Shown: positions 8,534 through 18,905, counted from the stretch's first letter. The stretch is 64,000 nucleotides of DNA from Betaproteobacteria bacterium (GCA_016861105.1 BOKS01000008.1:62001-126000), one strand, 5' to 3'. Notes: generated from the letters alone by a model not told the origin. A program made the numbers and translations.

Positions 8534-9256
8534 CTAGCGCGGCCGGATCGCGAACTCGGCGGCGCAGCCGCGGTCGACCCAGACGCCGTCGTTCTGGTAG
8601 CCCCACGTCTGCCCGAACACGCAGGCCGACTGCGAGCGCTGCGTGACCAGCTCGGCGCTGCGCAGGCGGCCGGTCGGGCAGAACGTGTAGGCGTAGTCGC
8701 GGCTCTCGCAGTACAGCAGCCCCTGTTGCGGGGGCGGCGGCGCGAGTGCGGGCGCGGCCGTGCGGATGCGGAAGTCGGCCTCGCAACCGCCGGAGACCCA
8801 GATGCCGTTGGCGCGCCAGCCCCACGTGCGGCCCTCGATGCACGAGCTGCGCGACCGCTGCTCCGCGAGCTCGGCCTGCACGATCGTGACGGGGGCCAGG
8901 CAGAACGCGTACTGGAAGTCGCGGCTCTCGCAGGTGAGCAGGTCGTCGCCTGCCGGGCGCGCGTCGGGCCGTGTCGCGAGCAGGCTCACGTCGAAGACGC
9001 CGTCGCAACCGCCGTCGACCCAGATGCCGCGCCGATCCCAGCCCCAGGTGCGCCCCTCGATGCACGCGCTTCGCGAGCGCTGCTCGACCAGCCGGGCGGC
9101 CTCGACGTCTCCCGCGACCGCGCAGAACCGGTAGCGGTACTCGCGGCTCTCGCACGCGACGCGCTGGGCGTGCACCCCCTCCGCCGCGACGCACAGCGCC
9201 GCGGCGGCCAGCCAGCCAGCGGCGGACCGCGGCGCGGCCGGCCGCGAGGCTCGCAT
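8534..9256 (-). CDS. Secreted protein with three DUF3011 repeats (second of tandem pair)
   Basis: A 240-residue exported protein with a signal peptide (hydrophobic run ending VHAQ near residue 31) and three cysteine-containing repeats of about 60-70 residues. Each starts CESR(E/D)YxYxFC, continues with a QRSxxxC element and ends xGIWVxxGCxAxF; they begin near residues 35, 108 and 183. This matches DUF3011, of unknown function. The start at 9256 shares its A with the stop of the preceding paralogue (TGATG), implying translational coupling. Three cysteines per unit could pair between repeats in the periplasm. Confidence 0.85.
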   Translation of the reverse strand: MRASRPAAPRSAAGWLAAAALCVAAEGVHAQRVACESREYRYRFCAVAGDVEAARLVEQRSRSACIEGRTWGWDRRGIWVDGGCDGVFDVSLLATRPDARPAGDDLLTCESRDFQYAFCLAPVTIVQAELAEQRSRSSCIEGRTWGWRANGIWVSGGCEADFRIRTAAPALAPPPPQQGLLYCESRDYAYTFCPTGRLRSAELVTQRSQSACVFGQTWGYQNDGVWVDRGCAAEFAIRPR

Positions 9257-9960
9257 CAGCGCGCTCGCACGCGGAAGACCGCCTCGCAGCCGTTGTCGAC
9301 CCAGATGCCGTCGTTGCGCCAGCCCCACGAGCGTCCCTGGACGCACGGGGCCTGCGACCGCTGCTCGACGAGCTGCGCGCTGCGGATCGGGCCGGTCGCG
9401 CAGAAGTTGTAGCGGTACTCGTGGCTCTCGCAGACGGTGAGGCCGGGGCCCGGCGCCGGCGGTCCCGGCCGGTAGTCCGTGCGGATGCGGAACTCGGCCT
9501 CGCAGCCCTCGCTCACCCAGATGCCGCTGCCGCGCCAGCCCCAGTTGCGGCCCAGCACGCACGGCTGGCGCGAGATTTGACGCACCAGCGAGGCGCTGAG
9601 CACCCGGGCGTCGATCCCGCAGAACTCGTACTGGTAGTTGCGGCTCTCGCAGCGCACGACGTCGCTGCCCGGGCGCTGCGGCGCCGGACGGTAGTCGCCC
9701 ACGTCGAAGACGCCGCCGCAGCCGCGCGTCACCCACACCCCGCGACGATCCCAGCCCCACGTGCTCCCTTCCACGCAGCGCGCGCCGGAGGTCTGCTGCA
9801 CGAGGCGCGCGCCGGTGATTCCCACCCCCGTCGAGCAGAACTGGTACTGGTGGTTGCGGCTCTCGCACTGGATGCGCGTCTGCGCTTCGGCGGGGGGCGC
9901 GGCCGGTGCCAGGAGCAGGCCGGTGGCGATGGCGAGCGCGGCGGGCAGGCGGCGTTGCAT
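9256..9960 (-). CDS. Secreted protein with three DUF3011 repeats (first of tandem pair)
   Basis: A 234-residue paralogue of the next gene: signal peptide (cleavage near PAEAQ, about residue 27) followed by three DUF3011 units with the same CESRxxxYxFC ... GWxxxGIWVxxGC layout. Unit order corresponds one to one between paralogues: the first units of both carry GWDRRG and end VFDV, and later units end FRIR or FAIR. The pair therefore probably arose by duplication of a whole three-repeat gene. First gene of a two-gene minus-strand unit; 155 bases separate it from the phosphatase gene. Function unknown; likely periplasmic. Confidence 0.85.
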   Translation of the reverse strand: MQRRLPAALAIATGLLLAPAAPPAEAQTRIQCESRNHQYQFCSTGVGITGARLVQQTSGARCVEGSTWGWDRRGVWVTRGCGGVFDVGDYRPAPQRPGSDVVRCESRNYQYEFCGIDARVLSASLVRQISRQPCVLGRNWGWRGSGIWVSEGCEAEFRIRTDYRPGPPAPGPGLTVCESHEYRYNFCATGPIRSAQLVEQRSQAPCVQGRSWGWRNDGIWVDNGCEAVFRVRAR

Positions 9961-10115
9961 GGTCGAAGCTCCGGTGGGGTCGTTCGCGGGAGGGAATGAA
10001 CTGGCCGATCCTAGCCGCCGGCAATCCCGCTGCCAAGGCAGCGCGCGCCGCGTCGAAGCGTCGCAGCCGCTCCGACATGGCGGAAATGCGACAGGCGCCG
10101 GCCGCGGCGCGCGGC

Positions 10116-10919
10116 TCAGCGGACGTCGGCAGAGGCGATCGCGTCGCGCAGCGGACCGAAGACGCCGGTCGCCGCGGCGATCACCTCGTTGCTGCGCATG
10201 TAGTCCTGCCCGCCCGCGAAGTCGCCCACGCGTCCGCCGGCCTCGGTGACCAGCAACGCGCCGGCCGCCACGTCCCACGCATTGAGGCTCAGCACGAAGA
10301 AGCCGTCGAGCCGGCCGGCGGCGACGCCGGCCATGTCGAGCGCGCAGGCGCCGGCGCGCCGCAGCGTGCAGCGCGACGCGAGCGCGTTGAAGATCGGCAG
10401 GTAGCGCGGCAGCCGCGGGCTGCGGCGCGTCGGCAGCACGGTGCCGACCAGGGACTCGCCGAGCCGCGTGCACGCCGAGGTCCGCAACGGCGCGCCGTTG
10501 AGCTGCGCCCCCTTGCCGCGGATCGCCGTGAAGAGCTCGTCGCGCACCGGGTCGAGCACGACGGCGTGCGTCAGCACGTTGTCCTGCGCGAGCGCGATCG
10601 ACACGGCGTAGTAGGGAAAGCCGTGCACGAAGTTCATCGACCCGTCGAGCGGATCGACGATCCACTTGCACGCCGCGTTGGACTTCGCCGGTGCCTCGCC
10701 GGACTCCTCGCCGAGCACGGCGTGATCGGGGAACGCGGCGCCGATCGTGGCGACGATCGCCTGCTCGGCCTCGCGGTCGGCGGAGGAGACGATGTCGCCG
10801 TGCTCCTTGCTGAACGTGGGCAGCCGCCGCAGGTCACGCGAGGCGTCGTTGATGACCGCGGCCGCACGCCGCGCCGCGCGCACGGCCACGGCGAGCGCGG
10901 GGTCGGACGTCGCCGTCAC
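10116..10919 (-). CDS. Inositol monophosphatase family protein
   Basis: Mg2+-dependent, Li+-sensitive phosphatase fold (SuhB/CysQ/IMPase group), 267 residues, cytoplasmic. The metal-binding motifs are present: GEES (70-73), DPLDGSMNF (89-97; Ser replaces the usual Thr) and WDVAAG near residue 218. It starts with GTG at 10919, overlapping the stop of the upstream metallo-hydrolase gene by four bases (GTGA), which decides the start and implies coupling. Substrate could be inositol phosphate, PAP or another sugar phosphate; SuhB proper is usually unlinked from such a neighbour. Confidence 0.88.
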   Translation of the reverse strand: MTATSDPALAVAVRAARRAAAVINDASRDLRRLPTFSKEHGDIVSSADREAEQAIVATIGAAFPDHAVLGEESGEAPAKSNAACKWIVDPLDGSMNFVHGFPYYAVSIALAQDNVLTHAVVLDPVRDELFTAIRGKGAQLNGAPLRTSACTRLGESLVGTVLPTRRSPRLPRYLPIFNALASRCTLRRAGACALDMAGVAAGRLDGFFVLSLNAWDVAAGALLVTEAGGRVGDFAGGQDYMRSNEVIAAATGVFGPLRDAIASADVR

Positions 10920-11908
10920 TTGCGTCCCCCGGACAGCGCTTCCTGCTCCATGAGCAGGTAGGTGCCGTAGGCGTTGATGCGGTTCGCCTGCTCGAAGGCC
11001 GGCAGGTCCCTGAAGCGCCCCCAGTCCACCCTGGCGTACGCCTCGTCGAAGCTCTCCAGCTCGGCGACGGCCTTGCCCATCGCCTCGCGCAGCAACGCGA
11101 GGTAGTCGCGCGTGAGCACGAGGTCGCGCTCGACGTCGCGCGACACCGGGCCGTGGCCCGGCACGACGACGGCCGGCTTCGCCGCGATCATCTTGTCCAT
11201 GGCGCGCAGCCAGCCCTTGCTGTCCGCGTTGCCGACGAAGGGCACGCGCCCGGCGAACAGGAGGTCGCCGGCGAACAGCAGCCGGTCCTCGACGACGAAG
11301 AGCATCACGTCCTCGGGCGAGTGCGCCCCCTCGGCGTGGATGATGCGGAACGTGAGGCCGCCGAGGCGGAAGTCGGTGTCGCCGTCGATCCACAGGTCGG
11401 GCCGCAGCACCGCCGTGCTCGCGTCGACCCACGGGAACAGGTCGCGGCGGCGCTGGGCGAGCCGCTCGCCGGCCTGGCCCGACGTGAAGTACTGCTCGCC
11501 CTTGCGGTGCGCCCAGATCTCGGCACCGGCGCGCTTGAGCGGCTGCAGGCCGTAGACGTGGTCGGCGTGGTAGTGGGACACCACCACGCGGCGGATCGGC
11601 TGCGGCGTGACCTTGCGGATGGCCGCGACCATCGCCTCGCCGAGCGCGGGCGTGCCCAGCGCGTCGAACACGACGACGCCTTCGCGCGTGACCACGAAGC
11701 CGGCATTCGACATGAACCCCCGGTTGGCCGCGCTCGCCATGCCGGCCTCGCCCTGGAAGAACCAGCCGTGCTCGCTCACCCGCACCGGCGCGAGCGTGAT
11801 CGCGGGCTCCTTCGGCGCAGGCTGCGACAGTGCGGGGGGCGCCGCCGCGATGCCGGCGAGGACGGCAGCGAGGAGGGCGCAGGCGGTGGCGCGAATCGAC
11901 ATGGACAC
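10916..11908 (-). CDS. Exported metallo-beta-lactamase-fold hydrolase
   Basis: A 330-residue protein with a signal peptide (hydrophobic 8-27, cleavage near ALSQ) and a binuclear metal site SHYHADH (H112, H114, D116, H117), plus later HAEGAHSPED and GHG motifs. It resembles the quinoprotein-relay/SoxH-like periplasmic MBL proteins, whose substrates are mostly unknown. The beginning MSMSIRA offers ATGs at 11908 and 11902. It is the first gene of a two-gene unit with the IMPase gene. A second exported MBL protein lies at 51798-52673. Confidence 0.86.
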   Translation of the reverse strand: MSMSIRATACALLAAVLAGIAAAPPALSQPAPKEPAITLAPVRVSEHGWFFQGEAGMASAANRGFMSNAGFVVTREGVVVFDALGTPALGEAMVAAIRKVTPQPIRRVVVSHYHADHVYGLQPLKRAGAEIWAHRKGEQYFTSGQAGERLAQRRRDLFPWVDASTAVLRPDLWIDGDTDFRLGGLTFRIIHAEGAHSPEDVMLFVVEDRLLFAGDLLFAGRVPFVGNADSKGWLRAMDKMIAAKPAVVVPGHGPVSRDVERDLVLTRDYLALLREAMGKAVAELESFDEAYARVDWGRFRDLPAFEQANRINAYGTYLLMEQEALSGGRK

Positions 11909-11959
11909 GGGGAAGGGTGCCTGGCGTGGCGGGCGATGCGGCCCCGGGATTCTAATCCG

Positions 11960-13219
11960 CTACCGCGGGCCCGCGCGCGGGGGCGGTGCGTCCGCGTGGT
12001 CGAGCCCGGTGGTGTAGCGCGCGACGAACCGCCGGTCGATGCGGTCCTTCCAGCGCCACACCCAGGCGCCCTCGGCGGCGAACGGTCCCCACGAGAGGAT
12101 CGCGTCGCGCCCGCCGGTGCTGACGAGCGCGAGCGCGCGCGGCTGCGGCCGCCAGGCGACGAGCGGCCCGCCGCACAGCTGCCGCAGCAGGTTCGTCGCG
12201 AGCGGCGGACCGTGGCGCACCGCGTAGAGTCCCGACTTCGCGTGCGGCGTCGCGCCGACCGTCGCGCAATCCCCGGACGCGAACACGAACGGATGCGTGA
12301 CCGAGCGCAGGTGGTTGTCGACGCACGCGAAGCCGCGCGCGTCGGTTCCGAGCCCGGACGCGGCGATCCACGGGGCGGCCGAGGCGGACGTCGCCCAGAC
12401 GACGGCGTCGGCCGCGATGCGCCCCCCGCCGGTCACGACGACCGCGCCGGGCTCGACGGCCACGGCGGCGCTGCCGAAATGCACGACCACGCCCGCCTCG
12501 GCGAGGCGCCGCCGGACCCGGCGGCGCACGGCGGGCGCGTGCTGCGGCAGCAGGTGCGGCTGGTCGGTGACCAGGGCGAAGCGCGGCGCGTCGACGCCCG
12601 GCGCCGCGCGCAACCGGTGGTGCATCGCCAGCAGGATCTCCACGCCGCCGGCGCCGCCGCCGACCACCGCGACCGCGCGCACCGCACCGTCGCGTGCCGC
12701 GTCGCGCAGGCGCCCCCACGCCGCGAGGAACGCCGGCACCGGCTTGACCGGCAGCGCGTGCTCGCGCGCGCCGGGCGTCCCGGCGTCGGGCGTGGAGCCG
12801 ACGTCGAGCGCGAGCACGTCGAACGCCACCGTGCGCCCGGACGCGAGCGCCGCGTTGCGCGCCTGCAAATCGAGCGCCGCGACGCGGTCGCGGACGAGCT
12901 GCGCGCGTGCCGCGCGCGCGAGCGGCGCGAGCGGAATCGCCGCCTCGTTTTCGCGGTAGTGCCCGGCGACGACGCCGGGCAGCATGCCGGAGTACGCCGC
13001 GGCGGCCTCCGGCGTGACCAGCGTCACCTCGAGGCCGTGCGCCGGCGCGCGTGCGAAGCGGCGCAGGACCTCCACGTGGGCGTGGCCGCCGCCGACGAGC
13101 AGCAGGCGCTTCGCAGGTGTCAAGGGGAGCGTGGGGACGGGCGCGGTCGGGAGCGGAACGCGCGCCGTCGCACGCAGCGCGCGGCGGCGCGCAGGGTGCG
13201 ATGCCGCGGCAAACCGCAT
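11960..13219 (-). CDS. FAD/NAD(P)-binding oxidoreductase, SelD-associated type
   Basis: Two-dinucleotide-binding flavoprotein related to type II NADH dehydrogenases. It begins its core with [17 protein letters not shown] (FAD loop with an unusual His pair), has a second Rossmann motif [14 protein letters not shown] and a C-terminal FASGDCATV motif. The GGGHAH signature marks the family found fused to, or next to, selenide water dikinase; no selD is in this window. Length 419 from the ATG at 13219. The first 40 or so residues are arginine/proline-rich and may be untranslated: a TTG just before [13 protein letters not shown] is an alternative start. It is divergent from coxS. Confidence 0.8.
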   Translation of the reverse strand: MRFAAASHPARRRALRATARVPLPTAPVPTLPLTPAKRLLLVGGGHAHVEVLRRFARAPAHGLEVTLVTPEAAAAYSGMLPGVVAGHYRENEAAIPLAPLARAARAQLVRDRVAALDLQARNAALASGRTVAFDVLALDVGSTPDAGTPGAREHALPVKPVPAFLAAWGRLRDAARDGAVRAVAVVGGGAGGVEILLAMHHRLRAAPGVDAPRFALVTDQPHLLPQHAPAVRRRVRRRLAEAGVVVHFGSAAVAVEPGAVVVTGGGRIAADAVVWATSASAAPWIAASGLGTDARGFACVDNHLRSVTHPFVFASGDCATVGATPHAKSGLYAVRHGPPLATNLLRQLCGGPLVAWRPQPRALALVSTGGRDAILSWGPFAAEGAWVWRWKDRIDRRFVARYTTGLDHADAPPPRAGPR

Positions 13220-13252
13220 GCTACCCGATCGCTGCGGCCGCGCGCTGTCTCG

Positions 13253-13281
13253 TTGTCGCGGGCCGGGGCGCGCAGTATGCT
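13253..13281 (+). promoter_or_regulatory. Candidate sigma70 promoter of the cox cluster
   Basis: TTGTCG (13253-13258) and TATGCT (13276-13281) are separated by exactly 17 bases, each matching four of six consensus positions. The site is about 70 bases upstream of the coxS GTG start, in the gap shared with the divergent flavoprotein gene. Prediction only. Confidence 0.45.
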
Positions 13282-13350
13282 TGCCCCCTTCGCCGCGCAC
13301 GAGGACACCCGCCACGGGGACCGCGCGGCGCCACCGGAAGGAGGAGCGAA

Positions 13351-13827
13351 GTGTCCGTCACCATTGCGATGAGCGTGAACGGCCGGCCGGTCGAGGCGAC
13401 CGTCGATGCCCGCACGCTGCTGGTGGAGTTCCTGCGCAACGACCTCGCGCTGACCGGCACGCACGTCGGCTGCGACACGGGCCAGTGCGGCGCGTGCACG
13501 GTGCTGCTCGACGGCAAGGCCGTGAAGTCGTGCACGATCCTCGCCGCGCAGGCGGCAGGCGCCAAGGTCACCACGATCGAGGGGCTGGCGCGCGACGGCA
13601 CGCTGCACCCGATGCAGGCCGCCTTCCGCGACTGCCACGGCTTGCAGTGCGGCTTCTGCACGCCGGGCATGGTGATGAGCGCGCTGGATCTGGTGGCGCG
13701 CCATCCCGCGCCGGACGAGCGGACGGTGCGGGAGGGCCTCGACGGCAACCTGTGCCGCTGCACCGGCTACCACAACATCGTCAAGGCCGTGCAGCAGGGG
13801 GCCGCGGCGATGCGCCAGGGAGGCTGA
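13351..13827 (+). CDS. coxS: Molybdenum hydroxylase small [2Fe-2S] subunit (CoxS type)
   Basis: Iron-sulfur electron-transfer subunit of a CO-dehydrogenase/xanthine-dehydrogenase family enzyme, 158 residues, the usual size. The plant-ferredoxin-type cluster uses C41, C46, C49 and C61 (CDTGQCGAC); the second cluster uses C100, C103, C135 and C137 (CGFC and CRC). It passes electrons from the Mo centre to the FAD subunit. The start is GTG at 13351, set by a strong purine-rich site at 13336-13346 (GGAAGGAGGAG). The coxL ATG follows two bases after its stop. Confidence 0.93.
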   Translation: MSVTIAMSVNGRPVEATVDARTLLVEFLRNDLALTGTHVGCDTGQCGACTVLLDGKAVKSCTILAAQAAGAKVTTIEGLARDGTLHPMQAAFRDCHGLQCGFCTPGMVMSALDLVARHPAPDERTVREGLDGNLCRCTGYHNIVKAVQQGAAAMRQGG

Positions 13828-13829
13828 CG

Positions 13830-16196
13830 ATGGGCGCCAACGAGACCAACGTCATCGGGCGCGCGGTCCGCCGCAAGGAGGACGCGCGCTTCCTCACCGG
13901 CACCGGGCAGTTCACCGACGACGTCAACCCGCCGCGCCACACGCACGCGTACTTCCTGCGCTCGCCGCACGCGCACGCGCGCATCGTCGCGATCGACGCG
14001 TCGCGCGCGAAGGCCGCGCCCGGCGTCGTGGCGGTCTTCACCGGGGCCGACCTCGAGGGCGTGAACGGCCTGCCCTGCGGGTGGCTGATCACCGGCACCG
14101 ACGGCAAGCCGATGAACGAGCCGCCGCACCCGGTGCTCGCGAAGGGCAAGGTGCGCCACGTGGGCGACCCCGTGGCGCTGGTCGTCGCCGAGTCGCCGCA
14201 CCAGGCGAAGGACGCCGCGGAGCTCGTCGACGTCGACTACGAGATCCTGCCGGCCGTCGTGAGCTGCGTCGAGGCGCTGAAGCCCGGCGCGCCGCAGGTC
14301 CACGACGAGGCGCCCGGCAACAGGTGCTACACGTGGTCGCTGGGCGACAAGGCGGCCGTCGACGCGGCGTTCGCAAAGGCGGCGCACGTCAGCAAGCTCG
14401 ACATCGTCAACAACCGGCTGATTCCCAATGCGATCGAGCCGCGCGCGGCGGTGGCCTCGTACAACGCCGCGGAGGACGCCTACACGCTCTACGTCGCGAA
14501 CCAGAACCCGCACGTCGAGCGGCTGCTGATGACCGCGTTCGTCCTCGGCCTGCCCGAGCACAAGGTGCGCGTGATCGCGCCCGACGTCGGCGGCGGCTTC
14601 GGCTCGAAGATCTACCTGTACGCGGAGGAGACGGCGATGGTGTGGGCGGCGCGTCGCGTCGGCCGCCCGATCAAGTGGGCCGCGGAGCGCAGCGAGTCCT
14701 TCGTGTCCGACGCGCACGGGCGCGACCACGTCACGCACGCCGAACTCGCGATGGACGCGGAGGGCCGCTTCCTCGCGATGCGCGTCCACACGACCGCGAA
14801 CATGGGCGCGTACCTGTCGACGTTCGCCTCGTGCATCCCGACGATCCTCTACGCGACGCTGCTCGCCGGGCAGTACACCACGCCCGCGATCCACTGCGAG
14901 GTGACGGCCGCGTTCACCAACACCGTGCCCGTCGACGCCTACCGCGGCGCCGGCCGGCCCGAGGCGACGTTCGTCGTCGAGCGGCTCGTGCACCAGGCGG
15001 GCGTCGACATGAAGCTGTCGCAGGACGAGATCCGCCGCCGCAACTTCATCCGCACGTTCCCCTACCAGACGCCGGTCGCGCTGACCTACGACACCGGCGG
15101 CTACGATGCCTGCCTCGACGAGGCGATGCGCCTCGCCGACGTCGCCGGCTTCGCCGCGCGCAAGGCCGAGGCCGCGAAGCGCGGCAGGCTGCGCGGGCTG
15201 GGCTACGCGTCGTACATCGAGGCGTGCGGCCTCGCGCCGTCGAACATCGCCGGCGCGCTCGGCGCGCGGGCGGGCCTGTTCGAGGCCGGCGAGGTGCGCG
15301 TGCACCCGACGGGCAGCGTGACGGTGTTCACCGGGTCGCACAGCCACGGCCAGGGCCACGAGACGACGTTCGCCCAGGTGGTCGCGTCGCGCCTCGGCAT
15401 CCCGGTGGAGAACGTCGACGTCGTGCACGGCGACACCGGCCGCGTGCCCTTCGGCATGGGAACCTACGGCTCGCGCTCGCTCGCCGTCGGCGGCACGGCG
15501 ATCGTCAAGGCGCTCGACAAGATCGTCGCCAAGGGCAGGAAGATCGCGGCGCACCTGCTCGAGGCGGCCGAGACCGACATCGAGTTCGCCGACGGCAAGT
15601 TCACCGTCGCCGGCACCGACCGCAGCAAGACGTTCGGCGAGGTCGCGCTCACCGCCTACGTGCCGCACAACTACCCGCTGGACAAGCTCGAGCCGGGGCT
15701 CAACGAGACCGCGTTCTACGACCCGACGAACTTCACGTTCCCCGCGGGCACGCACATCTGCGAGGTCGAGATCGACCCGGAGACCGGCGTGGTCGAGGTC
15801 GTGTCGTTCGCGGCCTGCGACGACTTCGGCAACATCATCAACCCGATGATCGTCGAGGGGCAGGTGCACGGCGGCCTCGCCCAGGGCATCGGCCAGGCGC
15901 TGCTCGAGAGCTGCGTGTACGACGCGGAGAGCGGCCAGCTGCTGTCGGGCAGCTTCATGGACTACGCGCTGCCGCGGGCCGACGACGTGCCGTCGTTCAA
16001 GGTCGGCACGAAGGTGACGCCGTGCACGCACAATCCGCTCGGTGCGAAAGGCTGCGGCGAGGCCGGCGCGATCGGCGCGCCCGCGGCGATGATGAACGCG
16101 GTCCACGACGCGCTCGCCGCGGTGGGCGTGAAGTCGCTCGACATGCCCGCGTCCCCGCACCGGGTGTGGAAGGCGATCCGGGCGGCACGCGCGTAA
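13830..16196 (+). CDS. coxL: Molybdenum hydroxylase large subunit, form II CoxL type
   Basis: Catalytic Mo-cytosine-dinucleotide subunit, 788 residues. The active-site loop reads AYRGAGR (370-376), the signature of form II (putative) CO dehydrogenases; true CO-oxidising form I enzymes have AYRCSFR with the S-bound copper cysteine. The catalytic glutamate is E744 in GCGEAG, and Mo-pterin motifs include DVGGGFGSK and [11 protein letters not shown]. With coxS and coxM it forms the heterotrimer in a cytoplasm or membrane-associated complex. The real substrate is unknown: form II enzymes may act on aldehydes, purines or other heterocycles. Confidence 0.93.
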   Translation: MGANETNVIGRAVRRKEDARFLTGTGQFTDDVNPPRHTHAYFLRSPHAHARIVAIDASRAKAAPGVVAVFTGADLEGVNGLPCGWLITGTDGKPMNEPPHPVLAKGKVRHVGDPVALVVAESPHQAKDAAELVDVDYEILPAVVSCVEALKPGAPQVHDEAPGNRCYTWSLGDKAAVDAAFAKAAHVSKLDIVNNRLIPNAIEPRAAVASYNAAEDAYTLYVANQNPHVERLLMTAFVLGLPEHKVRVIAPDVGGGFGSKIYLYAEETAMVWAARRVGRPIKWAAERSESFVSDAHGRDHVTHAELAMDAEGRFLAMRVHTTANMGAYLSTFASCIPTILYATLLAGQYTTPAIHCEVTAAFTNTVPVDAYRGAGRPEATFVVERLVHQAGVDMKLSQDEIRRRNFIRTFPYQTPVALTYDTGGYDACLDEAMRLADVAGFAARKAEAAKRGRLRGLGYASYIEACGLAPSNIAGALGARAGLFEAGEVRVHPTGSVTVFTGSHSHGQGHETTFAQVVASRLGIPVENVDVVHGDTGRVPFGMGTYGSRSLAVGGTAIVKALDKIVAKGRKIAAHLLEAAETDIEFADGKFTVAGTDRSKTFGEVALTAYVPHNYPLDKLEPGLNETAFYDPTNFTFPAGTHICEVEIDPETGVVEVVSFAACDDFGNIINPMIVEGQVHGGLAQGIGQALLESCVYDAESGQLLSGSFMDYALPRADDVPSFKVGTKVTPCTHNPLGAKGCGEAGAIGAPAAMMNAVHDALAAVGVKSLDMPASPHRVWKAIRAARA

Positions 16197-16208
16197 ACGG
16201 AGACCACC

Positions 16209-17003
16209 ATGTACGCATTCGAACTGCACAAGGCGGCGAGCGTCGCCGACGCCGCCGCCAGGCTGGCCCAGACCGGCGGGCGGCCGCTCGCCGGCGGCCA
16301 GAGCCTCGTAGGCGCGATGAAGCTGCGCCTCGCGCAGCCGGGCACGCTGGTCGACCTGTCGGGCATCGCGGAGCTGCGCGGCATCCGCAAGGAGGGCACC
16401 GCGCTGGTGATCGGCGCGACGATGCGCCACGCCGAGATCGCCGACGCGGCGGACGTGAAGGCCACGATTCCCGCGCTCGCCGATCTCGCCGGCGGCATCG
16501 GCGACCGCCAGGTGCGCAACATGGGCACGATCGGCGGATCGATCGCCAACAGCGACCCGGCCGCGTGCTGGCCGGCGGCGGTGCTCGGCCTGGGCGCGAC
16601 GGTCGTGACCAACAAGGGCCGGCACGCCGCCGACGGCTTCTTCAAGGGAATGTACGAGACCGCGCTGGGCAGCGACGAGATCATCACCGCCATCGGCTTC
16701 CCCGTGCCGCGCAAGGCCGCCTACGTCAAGTTCCGCAATCCGGCGTCGCGCTTCGCGCTCGTCGGCGTGTTCGTGGCGCAGGCGGGCGACGGGGCGGTGC
16801 GCGTTGCCGTCACCGGGGCGGCGCCGGCGGTGTTCCGCTGCGCGCCGCTCGAGGCCGCGCTCGCGAAGGCGTTCACCGCCGACGCCGCGAAGGCCGTGAA
16901 AATCGACGCGCAGGGGCTGGGCGGGGACCTGCACGCCTCGCCGGAGTATCGCGCGCACCTGATCGGCGTGCTGGCCGCACGCGCGGTCGCGTCCCTGCAC
17001 TGA
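16209..17003 (+). CDS. coxM: Molybdenum hydroxylase FAD-binding medium subunit (CoxM type)
   Basis: FAD subunit of the hydroxylase, 264 residues, slightly shorter than CoxM of form I enzymes (about 285). The two FAD-pyrophosphate motifs are present: AGGQSL (about 28-33) and [12 protein letters not shown] (about 101-112). It accepts electrons from CoxS and passes them on, probably to quinone or NAD. Twelve bases separate it from coxL and an AACGGAGACC region precedes its ATG. Order S-L-M differs from the M-S-L order of classic carboxydotroph operons. Confidence 0.92.
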   Translation: MYAFELHKAASVADAAARLAQTGGRPLAGGQSLVGAMKLRLAQPGTLVDLSGIAELRGIRKEGTALVIGATMRHAEIADAADVKATIPALADLAGGIGDRQVRNMGTIGGSIANSDPAACWPAAVLGLGATVVTNKGRHAADGFFKGMYETALGSDEIITAIGFPVPRKAAYVKFRNPASRFALVGVFVAQAGDGAVRVAVTGAAPAVFRCAPLEAALAKAFTADAAKAVKIDAQGLGGDLHASPEYRAHLIGVLAARAVASLH

Positions 17004-17082
17004 CGCGTCGCGTGGACGGGCGCACGTTCCCGCGCCGCGACCGCGGGCCGGCCGTGGTGCGCGCCGCGAAGGCGGGAGGGGC

Positions 17083-18024
17083 ATGACCGCGGCGCGTCCC
17101 GGTGCGGCACCCGCAGCGGCGCTGCCGGCGAGCGTCGACGCGACGCTCGACCTGCTCGCGGCGCAGGACTACGTCGCCGACCGGCGGCTCGCGACCGCGG
17201 TGTTCCTCGCGCTGAAGCTGCGCCGCCCGCTGTTCCTCGAGGGCGAGGCCGGCGTCGGCAAGACGGAGGTCGCGAAGGTGCTCGCGCAGGCGCTGGGGCG
17301 GCGCCTGCTGCGCCTGCAGTGCTACGAGGGACTCGACGTCGCGGCGGCCGTCTACGAGTGGAACTATCCCCGGCAGATGGTCGAGATCCGGCTCGCGGAA
17401 GCCGCGGGCGGCGTCGAGCGCGCGGAACTGGCGCACGACATCTTCACCACGCGCTTCCTGCTGCGCCGCCCGCTGCTCGAGGCCTTGGCGCCGCACGACG
17501 CCGAGGCCCCGGTGCTGCTGATCGACGAGCTCGACCGCACGGACGAGCCGTTCGAGGCCTACCTTCTCGAGGTGCTCTCGGACTACCAGGTGACGATCCC
17601 CGAGCTGGGGACGATCCGGGCCGCCGCCCCGCCGATCGTCGTCGTCACGTCCAACCGCACGCGCGAGATCCACGACGCGATCAAGCGGCGCTGCCTGTAC
17701 CACTGGGTCGACTATCCGGACGCGCGCACCGAGCTCGCGATCCTGCGCCGCAAGCGCCCGCAGGCGGCGGAGTCGCTCGCGCGCGAGATCGTCGCCTTCA
17801 CGCAGCGGCTGCGCGCGATGGACCTCTTCAAGGCGCCGGGCATCGCTGAGACGCTGGACTGGGCCGAGGCGCTCGTCGCGCTCGATCGCGTCGCGCTCGA
17901 TCCGCAGACCGTGGCCGACACCGTCGGCGTGCTGCTCAAGTACCAGGACGACGTCGGCGCGATCTCGCCGGACGTCGCGGCGCGCCTCGTCGCCGAGGTG
18001 CAGGCGGAGGGCGTGCGGCTGTGA
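17083..18024 (+). CDS. coxD: CoxD-like MoxR AAA+ ATPase
   Basis: AAA+ ATPase needed, in studied CO dehydrogenases, for maturation of the Cu-Mo active site and acting with the VWA protein CoxE. The 313-residue protein has Walker A GEAGVGKT (54-61), Walker B LLIDELD (145-151) and sensor [22 protein letters not shown] ribosome site lies directly before the ATG at 17083. In this genome coxE is 4.5 kb downstream because three unrelated genes intervene. A second MoxR ATPase is at 1-791, not linked to cox. Confidence 0.9.
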   Translation: MTAARPGAAPAAALPASVDATLDLLAAQDYVADRRLATAVFLALKLRRPLFLEGEAGVGKTEVAKVLAQALGRRLLRLQCYEGLDVAAAVYEWNYPRQMVEIRLAEAAGGVERAELAHDIFTTRFLLRRPLLEALAPHDAEAPVLLIDELDRTDEPFEAYLLEVLSDYQVTIPELGTIRAAAPPIVVVTSNRTREIHDAIKRRCLYHWVDYPDARTELAILRRKRPQAAESLAREIVAFTQRLRAMDLFKAPGIAETLDWAEALVALDRVALDPQTVADTVGVLLKYQDDVGAISPDVAARLVAEVQAEGVRL

Positions 18025-18156
18025 GCCGCCCGCGCGGCGCGCGCCGCGCGGTTGTGGTGAACGCGCTGTACGCGTTGCGGGCGGCGCGGTGGATTTTCCT
18101 GCAGCGTTGGCGTACGCTTTCGCCGTTTCGCCTGCCGCCGCGCGACCCCGCACGCC

Positions 18157-18843
18157 ATGTCCACCCGCCGATGCCTCGCGATGCTCGCCGCCTGGCTCGC
18201 GCTGGCCGGGCCGCAGGCGATCGCGCAGGGCTTCAGCTTCTCGCAGCCGCCCAGCGAAGCCGGGCAGCGCGAGCGCGAAGCGCGCGAGCAACGGATCGCG
18301 GAGGCGCTCTCGACGCCGTGCCGCGCCGAGCTCAGGAACAAGAAGATCATGGTCGTCATCGGCGAGCGGCGCTCGGACGGGTACGTCGAGGCGGAGCAGA
18401 CGAACTACGGCCCGCACTACCACGCGATCAACGACCGGCTGCGCTCGCTCGGGCTGCGCACCTTCACGCCGGAGGAGATCCGGCGCCAGATCGCGCAGGC
18501 GGAGATCGACGCGCAGTTCCGCAACGACCCGGACGCCGCGCTGTCGGCGAGCAGGCGGCTCGGTGCCAGCTTCGTGCTGCGCGGGCTGATCTCGTCGCAG
18601 GCGGTGCCCAATCCATTCATGCGCGTCAACCAGGTGTCGGTCACGATGGGCTTCACGCTGACCGGCAGCAACGGGAAGCCCGTCTCGACCGCGGACGCGC
18701 AGTCCGCGTCCTACGCCGGCAGCGACGTCGCGGGCATGGCGCTCGCGCTGGTGAACGAGCAGGCGGACGAGGTCGTCGCGAAGCTGTACGCGGACTACTG
18801 CCGCAATGCCGGGCTCGGCCCCGGCCGCCGCTCGCCGCAATGA
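18157..18843 (+). CDS. Secreted protein, possible CsgG/FlgT-like fold
   Basis: A 228-residue protein with a clear signal peptide (MSTRRCLAML..., cleavage near AIAQG at 24). The mature part begins with charged sequence, then IMVVIGERRSDGY, a short LRSLGLRTFTPEEI segment and a FVLRGLI segment. The order and spacing of these resemble the extracytoplasmic part of the kinase at 19954-22482 (KSFGFRTW ... FLLTGEA), suggesting a shared fold. It carries no lipobox. First gene of a three-gene set inserted between coxD and coxE. Function unknown; probably periplasmic. Confidence 0.75.
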   Translation: MSTRRCLAMLAAWLALAGPQAIAQGFSFSQPPSEAGQREREAREQRIAEALSTPCRAELRNKKIMVVIGERRSDGYVEAEQTNYGPHYHAINDRLRSLGLRTFTPEEIRRQIAQAEIDAQFRNDPDAALSASRRLGASFVLRGLISSQAVPNPFMRVNQVSVTMGFTLTGSNGKPVSTADAQSASYAGSDVAGMALALVNEQADEVVAKLYADYCRNAGLGPGRRSPQ

Positions 18844-18905
18844 AGCTGCAGCGAGCCACACGCCGGGCGGCGCGACGTGCCGCCGGCGACACCACGGAGA
18901 CTCCG

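Noticed and set aside
13767..17084. Very long open frame on the minus strand opposite coxL and coxM
   Set aside because: The translation is Arg/Ala/Val-rich low-complexity sequence without any family motif, and the plus strand carries intact CoxL and CoxM. High G+C makes such antisense frames common.
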